DNA of 44,708 bases from Gnetum montanum. Lineage: Eukaryota; Streptophyta; Gnetopsida; Gnetales; Gnetaceae. The DNA is taken from NCBI GenBank assembly GCA_015680685.1, contig MNCI01004927.1:974072-1018779 (forward strand), in the 5' to 3' direction. Positions 11,138 to 22,463 of this stretch are shown here, in pieces. The notes below the pieces were generated by a model. That model made no database searches. It had not been told where the DNA came from and saw nothing but the letters and a program-made list of their open reading frames with translations. The translations under genes were made by a program, and so were the position numbers. Positions within the stretch are counted from its first letter, which is position 1. Each line of letters starts with the position of its first letter.

Positions 11138-12681
11138 ATGTCTTCTTCTAATAAAGATGATTCTCCACAAAAGTTTGAGCATACATCCAATCAGCAAAGG
11201 AATGAACAATCAAAGTAACAAGCGCCCCAGTAATGCAAAGTGGTATATACTCATCTTGATGAGTATGTGCCAGACTTCATCTTCATCCTACATCAAGATG
11301 AATAGATGTGATGGAGGAACATGAAGGACAACATTGTGTTGCTGCTTAATCAATCAGTTCCTGCAATGCTGCTCTAAACTCTTATGAGGTTGGGCACCCA
11401 AGGGGTCCATGCTAAATACGTTATGCAGGACCACAACTCTAGGGATTACCATCCCACTAAGGCATAATGCAAAAGAGATTGACAATAGAAGAAGCACTAT
11501 GAAGCTTGGAAGGGGAAACGGTTCAATAACCCCTTATTCCTACTAGGCCAAAAAATAATGAAGATCCCTTCTATGAGGATTTTCAATTCATTAACTCTCT
11601 TCCCCTTGGTTTTGATGAAGGGGTTTTGAACTAGAACTTATAGTCTACTATAAAAAATCCTAGTTTTGGCAAGAACAAGTGCCATGAACATGGGGGATTC
11701 AAAGGTGGGAGTCATGGCAAGAATAAGGATAAGCATTGTGATGATGATTGTGGCTGTGACCATAGAAGAGGAGGTGGCAAGCACCAGGGTGGTGCTAGTT
11801 TGATTCTATCACAATGAGGAGGAGGCACCACTTGATAAGATGGTGTAATGAAAGACCTTGTTGATTTAGAAGTCTGTTTTTGAAATTTTGGCTAAGGTAG
11901 ACAAAATGTGAGACTCTTTGGATGAAACGTTCCAAATTTCTCTAAAAATAGTAGAAGAATCCAAGGAGCAAAGTAGTGATCATGATTGTAGGAGAAGGAA
12001 GGAAGCTAAACATGCCCACCAAAGGGTAAGGGCAAGGCTGTTATAGTAAAGGAGGTTGTGGACTCCAAATCAGATAATGATGGTGGATGTGGCATCTGCC
12101 AATACAAACATCCTAAGGAATGTTGTTCCATTGTGTCACACTTGCAGGAGTCTAGGGTAAACGCTCTAAATCCTAGGTTGTCAAGAATGTAAGCACCTAG
12201 AAGGTTTCCTTATCCTCAAGGCAACCCCAAGCAGTTCCACCAGCAACAAGCCTATTATCCAAGTGGAGCTCCACCACAACCTTATGAGCAATACCATCAA
12301 TGACAACACCCATAATCATGGGGGATGCCACCACCAAGGCAATAGTACCCTTACTGATAACCTAATCCATATGGGTACTATGTTCAATAACCCATTTCTT
12401 TGCATGACTCTTCAAGTCACACTTCATTTCAGCATCACTACTACCCTCCTGAACACTACAAAGCCCAATCTCCAAGAGGGGAATCCCCATTTCTTCATTA
12501 CTCTCCTCAACCTTCTGCACATGTTCCTCCACCATCAACTCAATTACCACCTACTCNTGCACATGTTCCTCCACCATCAACTCAATTACCACCTACTCCA
12601 TCAATGCAGAATGAGATTTCAGCCTATCGTAGCAGCATAACACTACAAGGGTTGTTAACTTACAACTGGCTCCTCAACTAA
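11138..12681 (+). pseudogene. gag pseudogene, copy 2, with core deletion
   Basis: It starts at the ATG of MSSSNKDDSP in the same relative place as gag1. The N-terminal third aligns with gag1 up to about 11800. Then about 0.9 kb, equivalent to gag1 9212-10100 and containing the Gag core, is missing, and similarity resumes at the segment before the nucleocapsid. The knuckle reads CGICQYKHPKEC (CX2CX3HX3C). The C-terminal tail is rich in Pro, Gln, His and Tyr and ends LLTYNWLLN. Stops and frameshifts are present. An ambiguous base at 12557 lies in a 41-bp direct repeat (see separate entry). This protein could not assemble particles. Confidence 0.8.
12516..12598 (+). repeat. Two identical 41-bp copies flanking an N
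   Basis: Positions 12516-12556 and 12558-12598 are identical over 41 bases (both starting TGCACATGTTCC) and are separated by a single N at 12557. This is the typical appearance of two overlapping contig ends joined by a token gap rather than a real duplication. With one copy plus the N removed, 42 bases (14 codons) disappear and the gag frame is kept. Confidence 0.85.
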
Positions 12682-12878
12682 GTGGTTTGAAAATCAAATC
12701 CCAAAAAAGAACATTCTTTCAAACCAATAGTTCTACAAAGCCCTTACAGACTTGCATGACTGATAGTCCTACTTCTCCCTCATCCTTTGCATCTACTTCG
12801 TTTGAGACCCTTTCAAACTAAATGCCTCCCAAAGTGCATACCCTCATGTTAACCCATGCAGTAACTGATTAGATTAAT

Positions 12879-15800
12879 GTTGGTAACCTTCCTAGGAAAA
12901 GATCTAATCTCAGGAGTCCCCTTATTTACCTACAAATCACTAGAAATGAGCCTTGCAAAGCTCTTCTAGATTTAGGTTCTGGTGTAAATCTAATTTCTTA
13001 TGAGATGTACAAAGCTTGGAACTTACCTTCACTCAAGAAGAGGAACATTTGTCTTGAGTTGGCAAACCATTCCATCACTGTTCCCTTGGGACTAGTGAAG
13101 GACATAATGATCACCGTCTATGGGTGGTCCTATCTTGCTAACTTCCTAGTAATCTATGTTGATAACTATAAGGGGGACTTCTCAATCATCATGAAAAGGA
13201 CTTAGTTAGGCACCATTGATGCACGATTGGGAATCAAGAATCTTTCCTTGGAGATTTCCAAGAAAAATGCATTTGGAAAGATAGATAACAAGAGAGTTCC
13301 ATGCATTACGTATAGTGATACATGGTGCAACTCTGTGCAAAAACTATGATCTATGAAAGTACAAATATCATAGCATGCAAGTTGTGTGCAAATGTGTCTA
13401 AAATTCAAAGGTGCCTGTACACAGCAACCACAAAACAGAAAGTCACCCAATGTCTAATAGTTGATCCTGATAGCAACTCAATAATTTGCATGGAACCAAC
13501 TGAGAGCTTGACAAGTGCCTATGTTGAAGGCATGGATGAACAAGAGCGAGTTCGTCACTAACTCTCCATTGATGAACCTGATGACACTAATTAGGAAGAG
13601 TTTGAAATCCCTAGAAGTTTCAAAAATGAGTCCTTAGAGTTGAAAACTCTACCTACTAGCATAGAATATACTTTTCTTAATAATGGGAAGCTGGTGATAA
13701 TTAATGGCAACCCTACTCCTAAACAAAAAGAGAAGTTGTTAAAGGTGATCAACAAATGGTCAATAGCCTTTACTTGGTCATATCATAAATTCACTGGGAT
13801 TAATCCTAAGATATACCAGCACCGCATCTATATAGATCCTTCCATATAGCTAAAGAGGCAATCATAGTAGCAGTTAAACCCCAAAATAAAGCAAATCATC
13901 AAGAAGAGGATTGAAAAACTCCTCAAGGTAGGGTTCATCTATCCCATTGTGGATAGAGAGTGGGTTAGCCCACTTGTAATAGTGCCAAAGAAAGGTGGCA
14001 AGTGGAGGATCTACATTGACTTCAAGCTATTGAACATGGCGACATACAAAGATCATTTTTCGTTGTAATTTGTGGACTAGGTGTTGGACATTATTTCTGG
14101 GCATTGCTATTACAACTTTTTGGATGGTTATAGTGGCTATAACCAAATTCAAATTACACTAGAGGATGAGGCAAAAATCACATTTACAAGTCTCTAGGGG
14201 ACTTTTGCATACAATAAGATGTCATTTGATATGTGCAATGCCCTTGCAACCTTCCAATGCCTTGTTCTTAATATCTTTCAATAGCAAATTGGTAGCGGGG
14301 TGGAAGTCCTCATGGATGACTTCTCCACCTATGATGCTACATTTGAGCAAGTCCTGAAATGCCTTGAGCAAGTGCTAAAAAGGTGTGTGAAGACAAACCT
14401 TTAGCTCAACTAGCAAAAGAGTCATTTCATGGTCCAGGAGGGCATTGTATTGGGGTATAAGATATCAAAAGCAAGGATTGAGGTGGAACCTAAGAAAATA
14501 AGGATCATCCAAGGAATTACTTGCCAACTAGAAACTCTTAAAGATGTTTGATCATTCCTTGGACACGTTAGCTACTATCGATGATTCATAGAGAATTTCT
14601 CTAAGATCGCTAAACTATTGGTGGAGCTGACAAAGAAAGATGCTCCATTTTTCTAGATTGAAGAATGCAAGAATGCATGTCAACAACTCAAGCAAAAGCT
14701 TGTACAAATTCCAATTCTATAAGCACCTAACTAGTCCAAACCATTCCACATCATGATGAACGCATCAAATTATGCTTTGGGAGCCATCCTTGCATAGTTG
14801 GACAATCAGAAATATCCTTACTACATCCACTGCATGAGCCAAAGCATTATGGGTGCATAATTGAACTACACCATAATAGATAAAGAATTGATGGTGATGG
14901 TGTATGCCTTGAAGAAATTCAGGCACTATGTGCTTGGGTACAAGGTGTTTCTGCACACATACCATAGTGCAATTTGTTTCTTAATAAACAAACAAACATT
15001 GAGCCCCCATGTCGTATGGTGGCTTATGATCTTACAGGAATTCGATCTCATGATGGTAGATTGAAAGGGAACCAAAAAAATGGTTGCTAAGCACTTATCT
15101 TGGTTGCAATGGGATAATAAAGAGGAGGAGAGCCCACTTACTGATTAGTTTTCTAATGAACTTCTCTTTGCTAGTGCTATAAATAAACAAGTGCCCACTA
15201 AACCTAACTAGTATAATGACATTCTCATCTATCTTCTCACTCAGGAGATACCACAAGAGTTGGATCACAAGAAGAAATAAAAATTTCTTCACTAGGTGAA
15301 ACACTTCATGGAGATTAATGGACATCTTTATAAGGTGTGCATTGATGGCCTAGTTCATTGGTGTGTTCTTGATGCTGACTAATTGCACATTCTCTAAGAT
15401 GCTCACAAGGGTCCTTGTGGAGGCCACCATGCTAAGAGATGCATGGCCGTTAAGATCTTAATGACAAGGTATTATTGGCCAACACTCTTCAAGGATGCTC
15501 ATCAGTTCATTTGCTCTTGTGAACATTATCAAGGTGATGGTGGAATGACCACTCATATGGAGGAACCTTAGTAATAGATCCAACCACTAGAACCCTTCAA
15601 CATCTAGGACATTAACTTTATGGGTCTCATCTCACCCATGTCAAATGGAAATATGTACATCATATTCACTATTGACTATTGTATGAAATGGGCAAAAGCA
15701 GTAACCGACACCAACTATCCATCTTCTATAATTGCTCGATTTGTACAATAGACTATTGTAAACAAGTTTGGGGTGCCACATGCACTGATTTCTGATAATG

Positions 15801-16509
15801 GTACTCATTTTATAGGCATCACCATTTGAAAGCTCATGCAACACTTAGAGGTAGAACATAAATTAACAACACCTTACCATCCCTAAGCCAATGGTCAAGC
15901 TCAGGTTATGAATAGGTAGATCACAAAAATCTTAACAACAATTAGTAAATATAGGAGAGACTAGAGCACCAAACTTAATGATGCCCTTTAGGCCTACTAC
16001 TCAACATGGAAACTTCCTATAGGCTATTCTCCCTATGAGCTAATGTATAGAAAACTACCAACTCTTCCTATTTAGTTCGAGCTTTGTACACTTTCAACAA
16101 CTTATGACCTTAACCTTAACCTTAGTCTAGCACAGAAAAAGAGAGACTGATCAACCTTAACATGCTAGATGAGAATTGACTAGTGGCCCTATCCTTGAAT
16201 GAAGTGCACAAAGCATTCAACAAGCAATTTCATGACCTCAAAATAAGGAGAGTTAAATTTCAATCAGGAGACAAGATCCTTTACTGGAACCCCACACATG
16301 TGCCACAACGAACTAAGTTTCAAACAGTATGGGAAGATCCTTACATCATCTATGAGACCTTTCCTTTTGGGGCCATGTTGATCTACAAACCTAAAATCCC
16401 AAACAAGAAACTACTTGTCAATATGCAACAAGTTAAACCTTTCTATGAGCCTAAGAGAGCCAGTGCTAGCAACACCTCCTCAGATGGGCACCCATGCTCA
16501 ATATTTTAG
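12879..16509 (+). pseudogene. pol pseudogene A (protease, reverse transcriptase, RNase H, integrase)
   Basis: Domains run in Ty3/gypsy order. Protease: LLDLGSGVNLISY at about 12963. RT from about 13600: VSPLVIVPKKGGKWR, FLDGYSGYNQI (Asp at 14123) and VLMDDF (Asp pair 14315-14320 intact). RNase H from about 14750: MNASNYALGA and IIDKELMVMVYALKKF. Integrase from about 15390: HKGPCGGHH zinc part, then DINFMG, SDNGTHF and GQAQV. The first catalytic Asp is Asn (15614-15616) and the Glu is Gln (15902-15904). A two-base insertion near 16138 shifts the frame before the GPY-like end (YIIYETFPFG). Protease and RT lie in different frames, with a shift near 13320. Many stops are TAG where pol B keeps CAG, for example GAC TAG at 14075-14080 against GAT CAG in pol B. 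Confidence 0.9.
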
Positions 16510-18524
16510 ATCTCCTCCTTTCAACTCAATTGTGGGAGAGATGGCCATCTATGCTAATCAATTAAAGTGGCTCCTTAGTTTTTGTACTTTTTTTGTTTTA
16601 CACCTTTTTATTTTTACACTTTTTTTACACCATTTTTTATTTTACAACATCACTGGTACATTTTATCTTTGTGTGTTTTTCTTATGTTTTCTAATGTTTT
16701 TGCTTTGTTTTCCATTATTTCCAACAAGACACAATGATGCTATAGTTGTTTGCTAATGGTGGTTTGTACTTAATGATATTTGATTGCTAATGTCTAGATT
16801 CTATCTTTGAATTTTGATGATTGATAACTAAGAAATGATTTTTTTCATGGAACAAATAGTGAGTCCACGTCATCCACCCATCCATGAAATTCTATGGTGT
16901 TCCTTGTTTTGGACATATGAGGTCCCTTTCTTTAATAAAACTTTAATGAACTTGTGACCTTGGAAGTTGCCAAACTTGGAAAAGATTAAATGGATTGACA
17001 AGGGTGTGACTTCAAGGGGATTTGATGCATGAGTGTTTTTATGGATTTCTTATCATTCTATTGTCAACCAATAATAGGAAGCTAAAGTCTTTGCATGATG
17101 TGGGTCCTATCCATAAAATCCATAAAAACATAAAATCCAAAAAATACAAACAAAAAAAATGATGAAAATTCAAAGCACACCCCTTAGACAAAATAATGGG
17201 CTACAAGCACTAATTATGGGACTAGAAAGACATGTTACCCATGCCTTAAGGTCTCCTCTAACTAAGGCCCTTTCTCACTTCCTACTTTTCTTTTCTCCTC
17301 TTTTAGGAATGATGATTGATCTATGGGAGCATTCTTGTGTCTCAAGAGGGTGGACTTGTCTTAGAATATCGATGCAAAGTCACTGGAAGTGGTTGGTTTT
17401 GATTTGGACTAAGGATGAACGTTGTCGGGTCATTTAACCACAAAATCCACAAGGGACTATGTGACCATAATTATGAGACTCCATCCACCTTTTCTTTCAT
17501 CTGCTCGTGTTTCCCATCACTTACCTCACTACTAGTTTTTCATGGTTTCGTTTGATGTCTTAGTTTGACTTGTCAAAATTCTTAGGTAGATTCTTTTAGA
17601 TTAGGTCCTTAACTTTCCATAACCATTAATCAACTACAAGGTCCACGAACTCATTGGTTTGAGAAAATGCAAGGGCACAAAGGGCATGAGCCTGCTATGG
17701 GAAGGATCCACTTGCATTTATCTTGGTTGGGCTAGTTAAGTTCCTTATCCTTAAGCATTTTCACAATTGAATCATTTCGCATTCCCCATTGGTTACATCT
17801 AACTGTGCACTCCTTAATGGCATTTATCTAGCAAAAATTCATTTTCGAATCCAAAACTCCAATTTTGTGAATAATCAAGCCCTCTTCAAGAATTTCATTA
17901 TGTTCATGGCTTTTCTAGCTCTCCGAAGATCCTAATTTCATGCTTAAACTCCTTATATTTTTCGAAATTTGCAATGTGAAAAATTTTCTCAATAGGTTTC
18001 ATTGATGGGACCTTGTCTACGAAGCCAACTAAGTAAATGAGATCCCATCGATAGGACCCCATCGGTGTAACACAAAAATTCTATAAATGGGCATAGACAC
18101 TTACCAATTTTTCATATTTGAGCTCAAATGAGGAGGGAGTTTTTGAATTTTTCAAAGCCCAGGACCTTTCAAGAGCCATAACTTTCAAACTATTTATCCA
18201 ATTAACTCTATTCTTAAGTCCTATAGCTACCGGAGGTAAGATTTTCATTATGGGGACACAAACCTTAGGTTTTTGATGAAAAATTTTTCAAAACTTTTCT
18301 AACTTCCATAAAGGTTTAACTAATAAACTAACATAGAAAACATCAATTTGAAGAAGTTAAACCCTTCCAACAAACTCTAGCGATCTTCTAAAAGAAATAA
18401 TATTAAAATAATCAATCTACCATGGTCATAACTTAGCCAAAGTGTAACTGCCTAAAGAGATAAGGTACTTAATGGTTATAAGTTACACATTACATGCTAA
18501 TCCTTGGTTATGTTATGACCACAC
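16510..18524 (+). other. Spacer between pol A and ORF3 A
   Basis: This is a 2.0 kb non-coding block conserved in copies B and M. It opens with a T-rich tract containing repeated TTTTACACTTTTTT-like words and then becomes mixed-sequence DNA with stops in all frames. Its right third contains the U3-like motif array and TATA described separately, and about 440 bases of leader before the ORF3 ATG. Keeping about 2 kb of non-coding DNA between two ORFs of a retroelement suggests a regulatory role, such as a promoter or splice acceptor. Confidence 0.65.
18000..18090 (+). promoter_or_regulatory. Candidate internal promoter for ORF3 A
   Basis: An array of CATTGATGGGACC, GAGATCCCATCGATAGG and CCCCATCGG words is followed by TATAAAT at 18082-18088. 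LTR4 has the same 16-mer AATGAGATCCCATCGA (30751-30766, here 18036-18051), and both have ATCGATAGGA. In LTR3 and LTR4 the array also sits just upstream of TATAAAT. Promoter activity is inferred, not shown. Confidence 0.5.
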
Positions 18525-21389
18525 ATGACACCTAAGGAATAACATGTGTAAGAGGGAGGACCATCCCAACCAAGGGACAAATGACCAAGAACTAGAAGGG
18601 GCCAAGAATAATCCCAAGAGTAGGTAGCAAAAACCCATGCAATAGGACCTCTTTGGGAGGAGCTTTAAGTGGAATTTGTCAAACAAATTCTTGAAGAAGC
18701 AACTACGACAAAATAATCACACTAAGATGAGGCACCAGAGCCAAGACCAAACCTTAAGGTCACCTTGATGAATGCCTGCCTCAAGTAGATCACATCCAAG
18801 GAGGTTCAAAAATCCATGCTCCAAGAGCTAAACTTTGGATCCTTCTTGGAGTTTACTCCTCCAAAGTTCAAAGCTCAACTACAAATCTCTCCCATGTGGC
18901 CCATCATCACTTCTAATGAGGAGTGGTACATGGGAGAGACATACCTTTTCTGGAATAATAGGCAAGTCAATTCCACGATCAAAATCAATGAAATTTTTGT
19001 ATCCTACTTGGTGAAAACAATTTCTGAGGCCCTTGGGTTGCCAAAAATTGAAGTAAATCTAGCAAAAATTCTGATGTAAGCAGATCCAAGAATCAAGAAA
19101 GAATGGATGCAGTGATGTTATGGAGTGGACCGCAATGAGTTTGGTGCACTCACCATGATGGAATGAGCATACATCAAAATTTCAGCCTTTCACATCAACC
19201 CAATAGTGAGGCCCAACAAGATCGTAGCTTTTTTCCCGTATGCATGCATCGCTCTAAGCGATAAATTCCCTATCAACCTTCAATAGTTGATCTATCTCAA
19301 GATAGAGAAGTGCTTCAAGAAGAACAAATGTGGAAGGAAGAAACTCCCCTTTCCATGTCTCATCAAAAAATTATGCAAGAAGGGAGGCATAATTCGCTAC
19401 ACAAATGACACTGTCTAATGTGCTCAGACTGCTTCCTAGGTGGAGATGATGAAGGACAAAGTGCTTGCAAAGGTGATCTAGGAAGAGGAGTAGTAATCAC
19501 CACCTCCAACACCCACTCATGAGATAATGTCAGAGTCACATGCTACCCTTGAGTGCACACACAAACTTCAAGAGTAGCTCTTATAATAGCATTAGTAGCA
19601 AGTAGGAATGAATGGTGGTGACCCATCTATGTACAGACTAGCCATGAGCCATCTCAATGAAGTGGCCCAAACAATAAGCCAAATGGTGGGTGGGACATCA
19701 ATTTTCTCAGCCTAATGCATGCAAGTGTTTGCAAGCTCAAATCTAAGTGCCCTGGAGGTAACAGTGTTCCTCTCACAACAACAATAATTCTCAGACATCT
19801 CTGGGAATGTCGCTACCTTTTGATGTGTTTTGAGTAGCATGAGGGGGCAACTGTCCTAGTGATGCAACACCATGGATAAGAGACCATGGTTGAAGTCGTT
19901 ACTAATAGAGTGGCCAAACCAGTTAATGCACTTGTGGCATCTATAATAGATGTTTCTACACTTAGAGATGTGCAAACGTCCATAGGCACTATTAGCGGAA
20001 GAATGAGAGTAGCCCAATATGAGGAATTACTGGACCAATTAGTGGGAACTGGGAAACTAATTCTAGATGTATTTGACTTTCCAGATATCATTATTACTAC
20101 CCAATTAGAGCTACTCAAGGGAAGGAGCAAATGCATCATCATGGAGGGATAACTTGAAATAGCCAAAACAAGAAACCAATGCTTGGCTGTGGAAGTTGCT
20201 GAATTAAGAGCCTACCTCATTGATCTTACATTGCTCAATCAAGCAATCACGTAATATAAAGTTTTTTAATAGCTTCAGAAGAGACTCAAAGAGGTTGAAA
20301 ATGCCAAGTAGTTAGTGATTTTAACTAGTCCTTGGCCAATGCCACAACGCATAGCATCCATAAGGACTTAGTCTAGATTCGTTGAGAGAATGAAGCCTTG
20401 ATCGCAGAAAACCATTGCCTGTGCCTACAAAATGTTGATGCGTAGAAGCAACATATATCAACATTTATCCATCAATAGTAGGAACAACTAGCTAGGATGT
20501 ATGCTAAACTAAGAAGGTTGGGAGTAGAAATAGAAATCTCTCAATGAAGGAAGTTTCTACCTTGCACCAGAAATTTGCAATCGAGATTACTACCTGGAAA
20601 AATGAGGCCCTTAAGTTGAAAGGGGTGAAAAATAATTATAGGTACTAGATGGGATTACAAAAAGAAATCAATGAGAAGTACATACAATTGTTAAAGGAAA
20701 AAGTCAATGAGGCTCTTTAGTAGCTCTAGTAAAGAGGCGATGTTTGGTAGCCTATGTTTGATGGGTTGAATGCATACAATAAGGCTAAAATCTGCATGAA
20801 GGAGTTGCAAATCGAGGAAATGATAAAATATATAAAGCTTTCCACCCTCTCATATGCAAACCTGGTGATGTTAACTACCAATAGGCCATTCAGAATTGGA
20901 GAAGTATATGGCAAGCTCATACTTGTTGTATGAGGCAAAGTTCAAGCACCATAAAGAGACCAAGAAAAAGCTTGAGATAGCAAACATGGAACTCAAGTTT
21001 CTCAAGGCAAAGTTTACTAATTAGAGATTAACTACTGAGAACTTGACCAAGAGAATGAACAACTACTAAGAGCTACAAATTGCACTTAGGATATTCAACA
21101 TCGAATGCAAATAGTTCACTGCCTGATTTGTCAATGTGAAGGAGCTATTTCCTACAATGCCTTGTCCATGGGATACTTCCATTCTGATCCACATTAGTGA
21201 AGTAGTGTGGACTGTGAATGATCCTCAAAGTAAGGAGGAGAAGATAAAGGAATTGTTGGATGTCATCTTCCACCAACAGTTGTAGCTGCAACAACCCAAA
21301 CACAACCATTGCCTCAACAACCATGTGCACCCCAAGCAAGAGAAGGTCCTTCAAAACCTCAAGAGCCTCCATTGCTTAGGACCATCTAA
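18525..21389 (+). pseudogene. ORF3 of the gypsy-like element, copy A (coiled-coil protein, degraded)
   Basis: The ATG of MTPKE starts it, matching copy M, and the stop is TAA after the ACC ATC codons. It spans 2865 bases, or 954 codons. The first 550 bases stay in one frame and are broken only by stops (such as TAG where copy B has CAA in ACLKQ). Codons 95-185 contain a globular part: LNFGSFLEFTPP, EEWYMGETYLFWNNRQ and EALGLPKIEVNL. A second conserved part reads LPFPCLIKKLCKKGG. After codon 450 it becomes coiled-coil-like (LEIAKTRNQCLAVEVAELR). The end carries LFPTMPCPWDTS. The LGLP and FP-LI-LC spacing reminds me of the plant 'putative transposon protein' domain associated with Athila elements, but that is from memory and unsearched. 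No membrane segment is clear. Function unknown. Confidence 0.75.
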
Positions 21390-21608
21390 TTTCCTTCATT
21401 TTCTTCTAACCATTTGAGGAGTTATGTTTATCATTGTTATCATGGTGTTTAGTTTTATTATCCTAAACATTAATTTTTGTAATGATTATAAATCTTTACA
21501 CTTGGGCACTTAATTTTTGTTGTGTTTGTTCTATGTTTCTATAGTTAGTCAATAATCCCATACTTTCCCAAATTTTTGTAAAGAACTTGGGGACGAGTTT
21601 TCATTCAA

Positions 21609-21619
21609 TCATGGGGGAA
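21609..21619 (+). promoter_or_regulatory. Polypurine tract before LTR3
   Basis: TCATGGGGGAA lies immediately before the LTR3 start TGATGAATCATG. The G-run next to the LTR is the usual plus-strand primer site. The equivalent in copy B is AAGGGGGGGTA. Confidence 0.65.
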
Positions 21620-22463
21620 TGATGAATCATGATTGTTAGGCCACATCGATGCAACCCCATTGATGGAATCTCATCAACATGGGGTCTGACTCATTGACGT
21701 GTACCCGTCAACATGGCACCTTGTCTTCACTTATAAATGTATGCCTACCCACCACATTTATTGCAATCTTTTCATAGTTGTAGTGAAGCTCTTACAAATT
21801 TTCCATTTGAAAGTTAGAATATTTTCTGAGCACCCATAGTAGGAGTCAAAGAGTGTACAGATCTTTATTTGAGCACTTTTGGACCTGAGTACTTCAATGT
21901 GAACAACAATAAAGATAAGCTTTTCTGATAAAACCTTACAACACTTGGAATAGATTAATTATTTTCTTATGCATTTAATATTCATGTAATTTACTTTAAT
22001 ATTTTTTAACTAATTAATTAATATCAATTAAATAGCGAACATAAGTACAACCACTTTGAGCATATGCTTAACACTTGGTAATCCCAATAGCGCTTAACCC
22101 TTGGTAATCCAATGGCACTCTAATGTGTTTAGGATGTGTATGGAAAGTGGGAATAGATACTTATGTTAGGATTAGTTAAATATTAGCTAGTTATTAGATT
22201 AATTAAACATTCAATTACTTTATTCTTGTTCTTAAGTGACTTAATTCATAAAAGATAAAATGATAAAAATCATATGTCCCAGTTACACTTAACTTAATAC
22301 TTGCACTTCACAAGTGGAATTGGGAAGATAATGATTGCAACAGTTAGATTCACTTCTTAGAACTAGTGTACTTAAAAATTTAAAGTTTGCAAATTTTAAC
22401 TAGATTGCTGAGTGAACGCTAGTGATTCGTATGGTTGGGTGTAGGGTGTACTCGCTACTCATT
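21620..22463 (+). repeat. LTR3 (3' LTR of unit A, 5' LTR of unit B)
   Basis: This LTR of about 844 bp starts TGATGAATCATGATTG. The U3 array consists of CATCGATG, CATTGATGG, CATCAACATGG, CATTGACG and CGTCAACATGG. TATAAAT is at 21732-21738. The end (CTCATTA, expected CTCATCA) runs directly into mid-protease sequence of pol B, so PBS, leader, gag and most of protease are deleted. It therefore serves as the only LTR between two internal regions. Confidence 0.85.
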
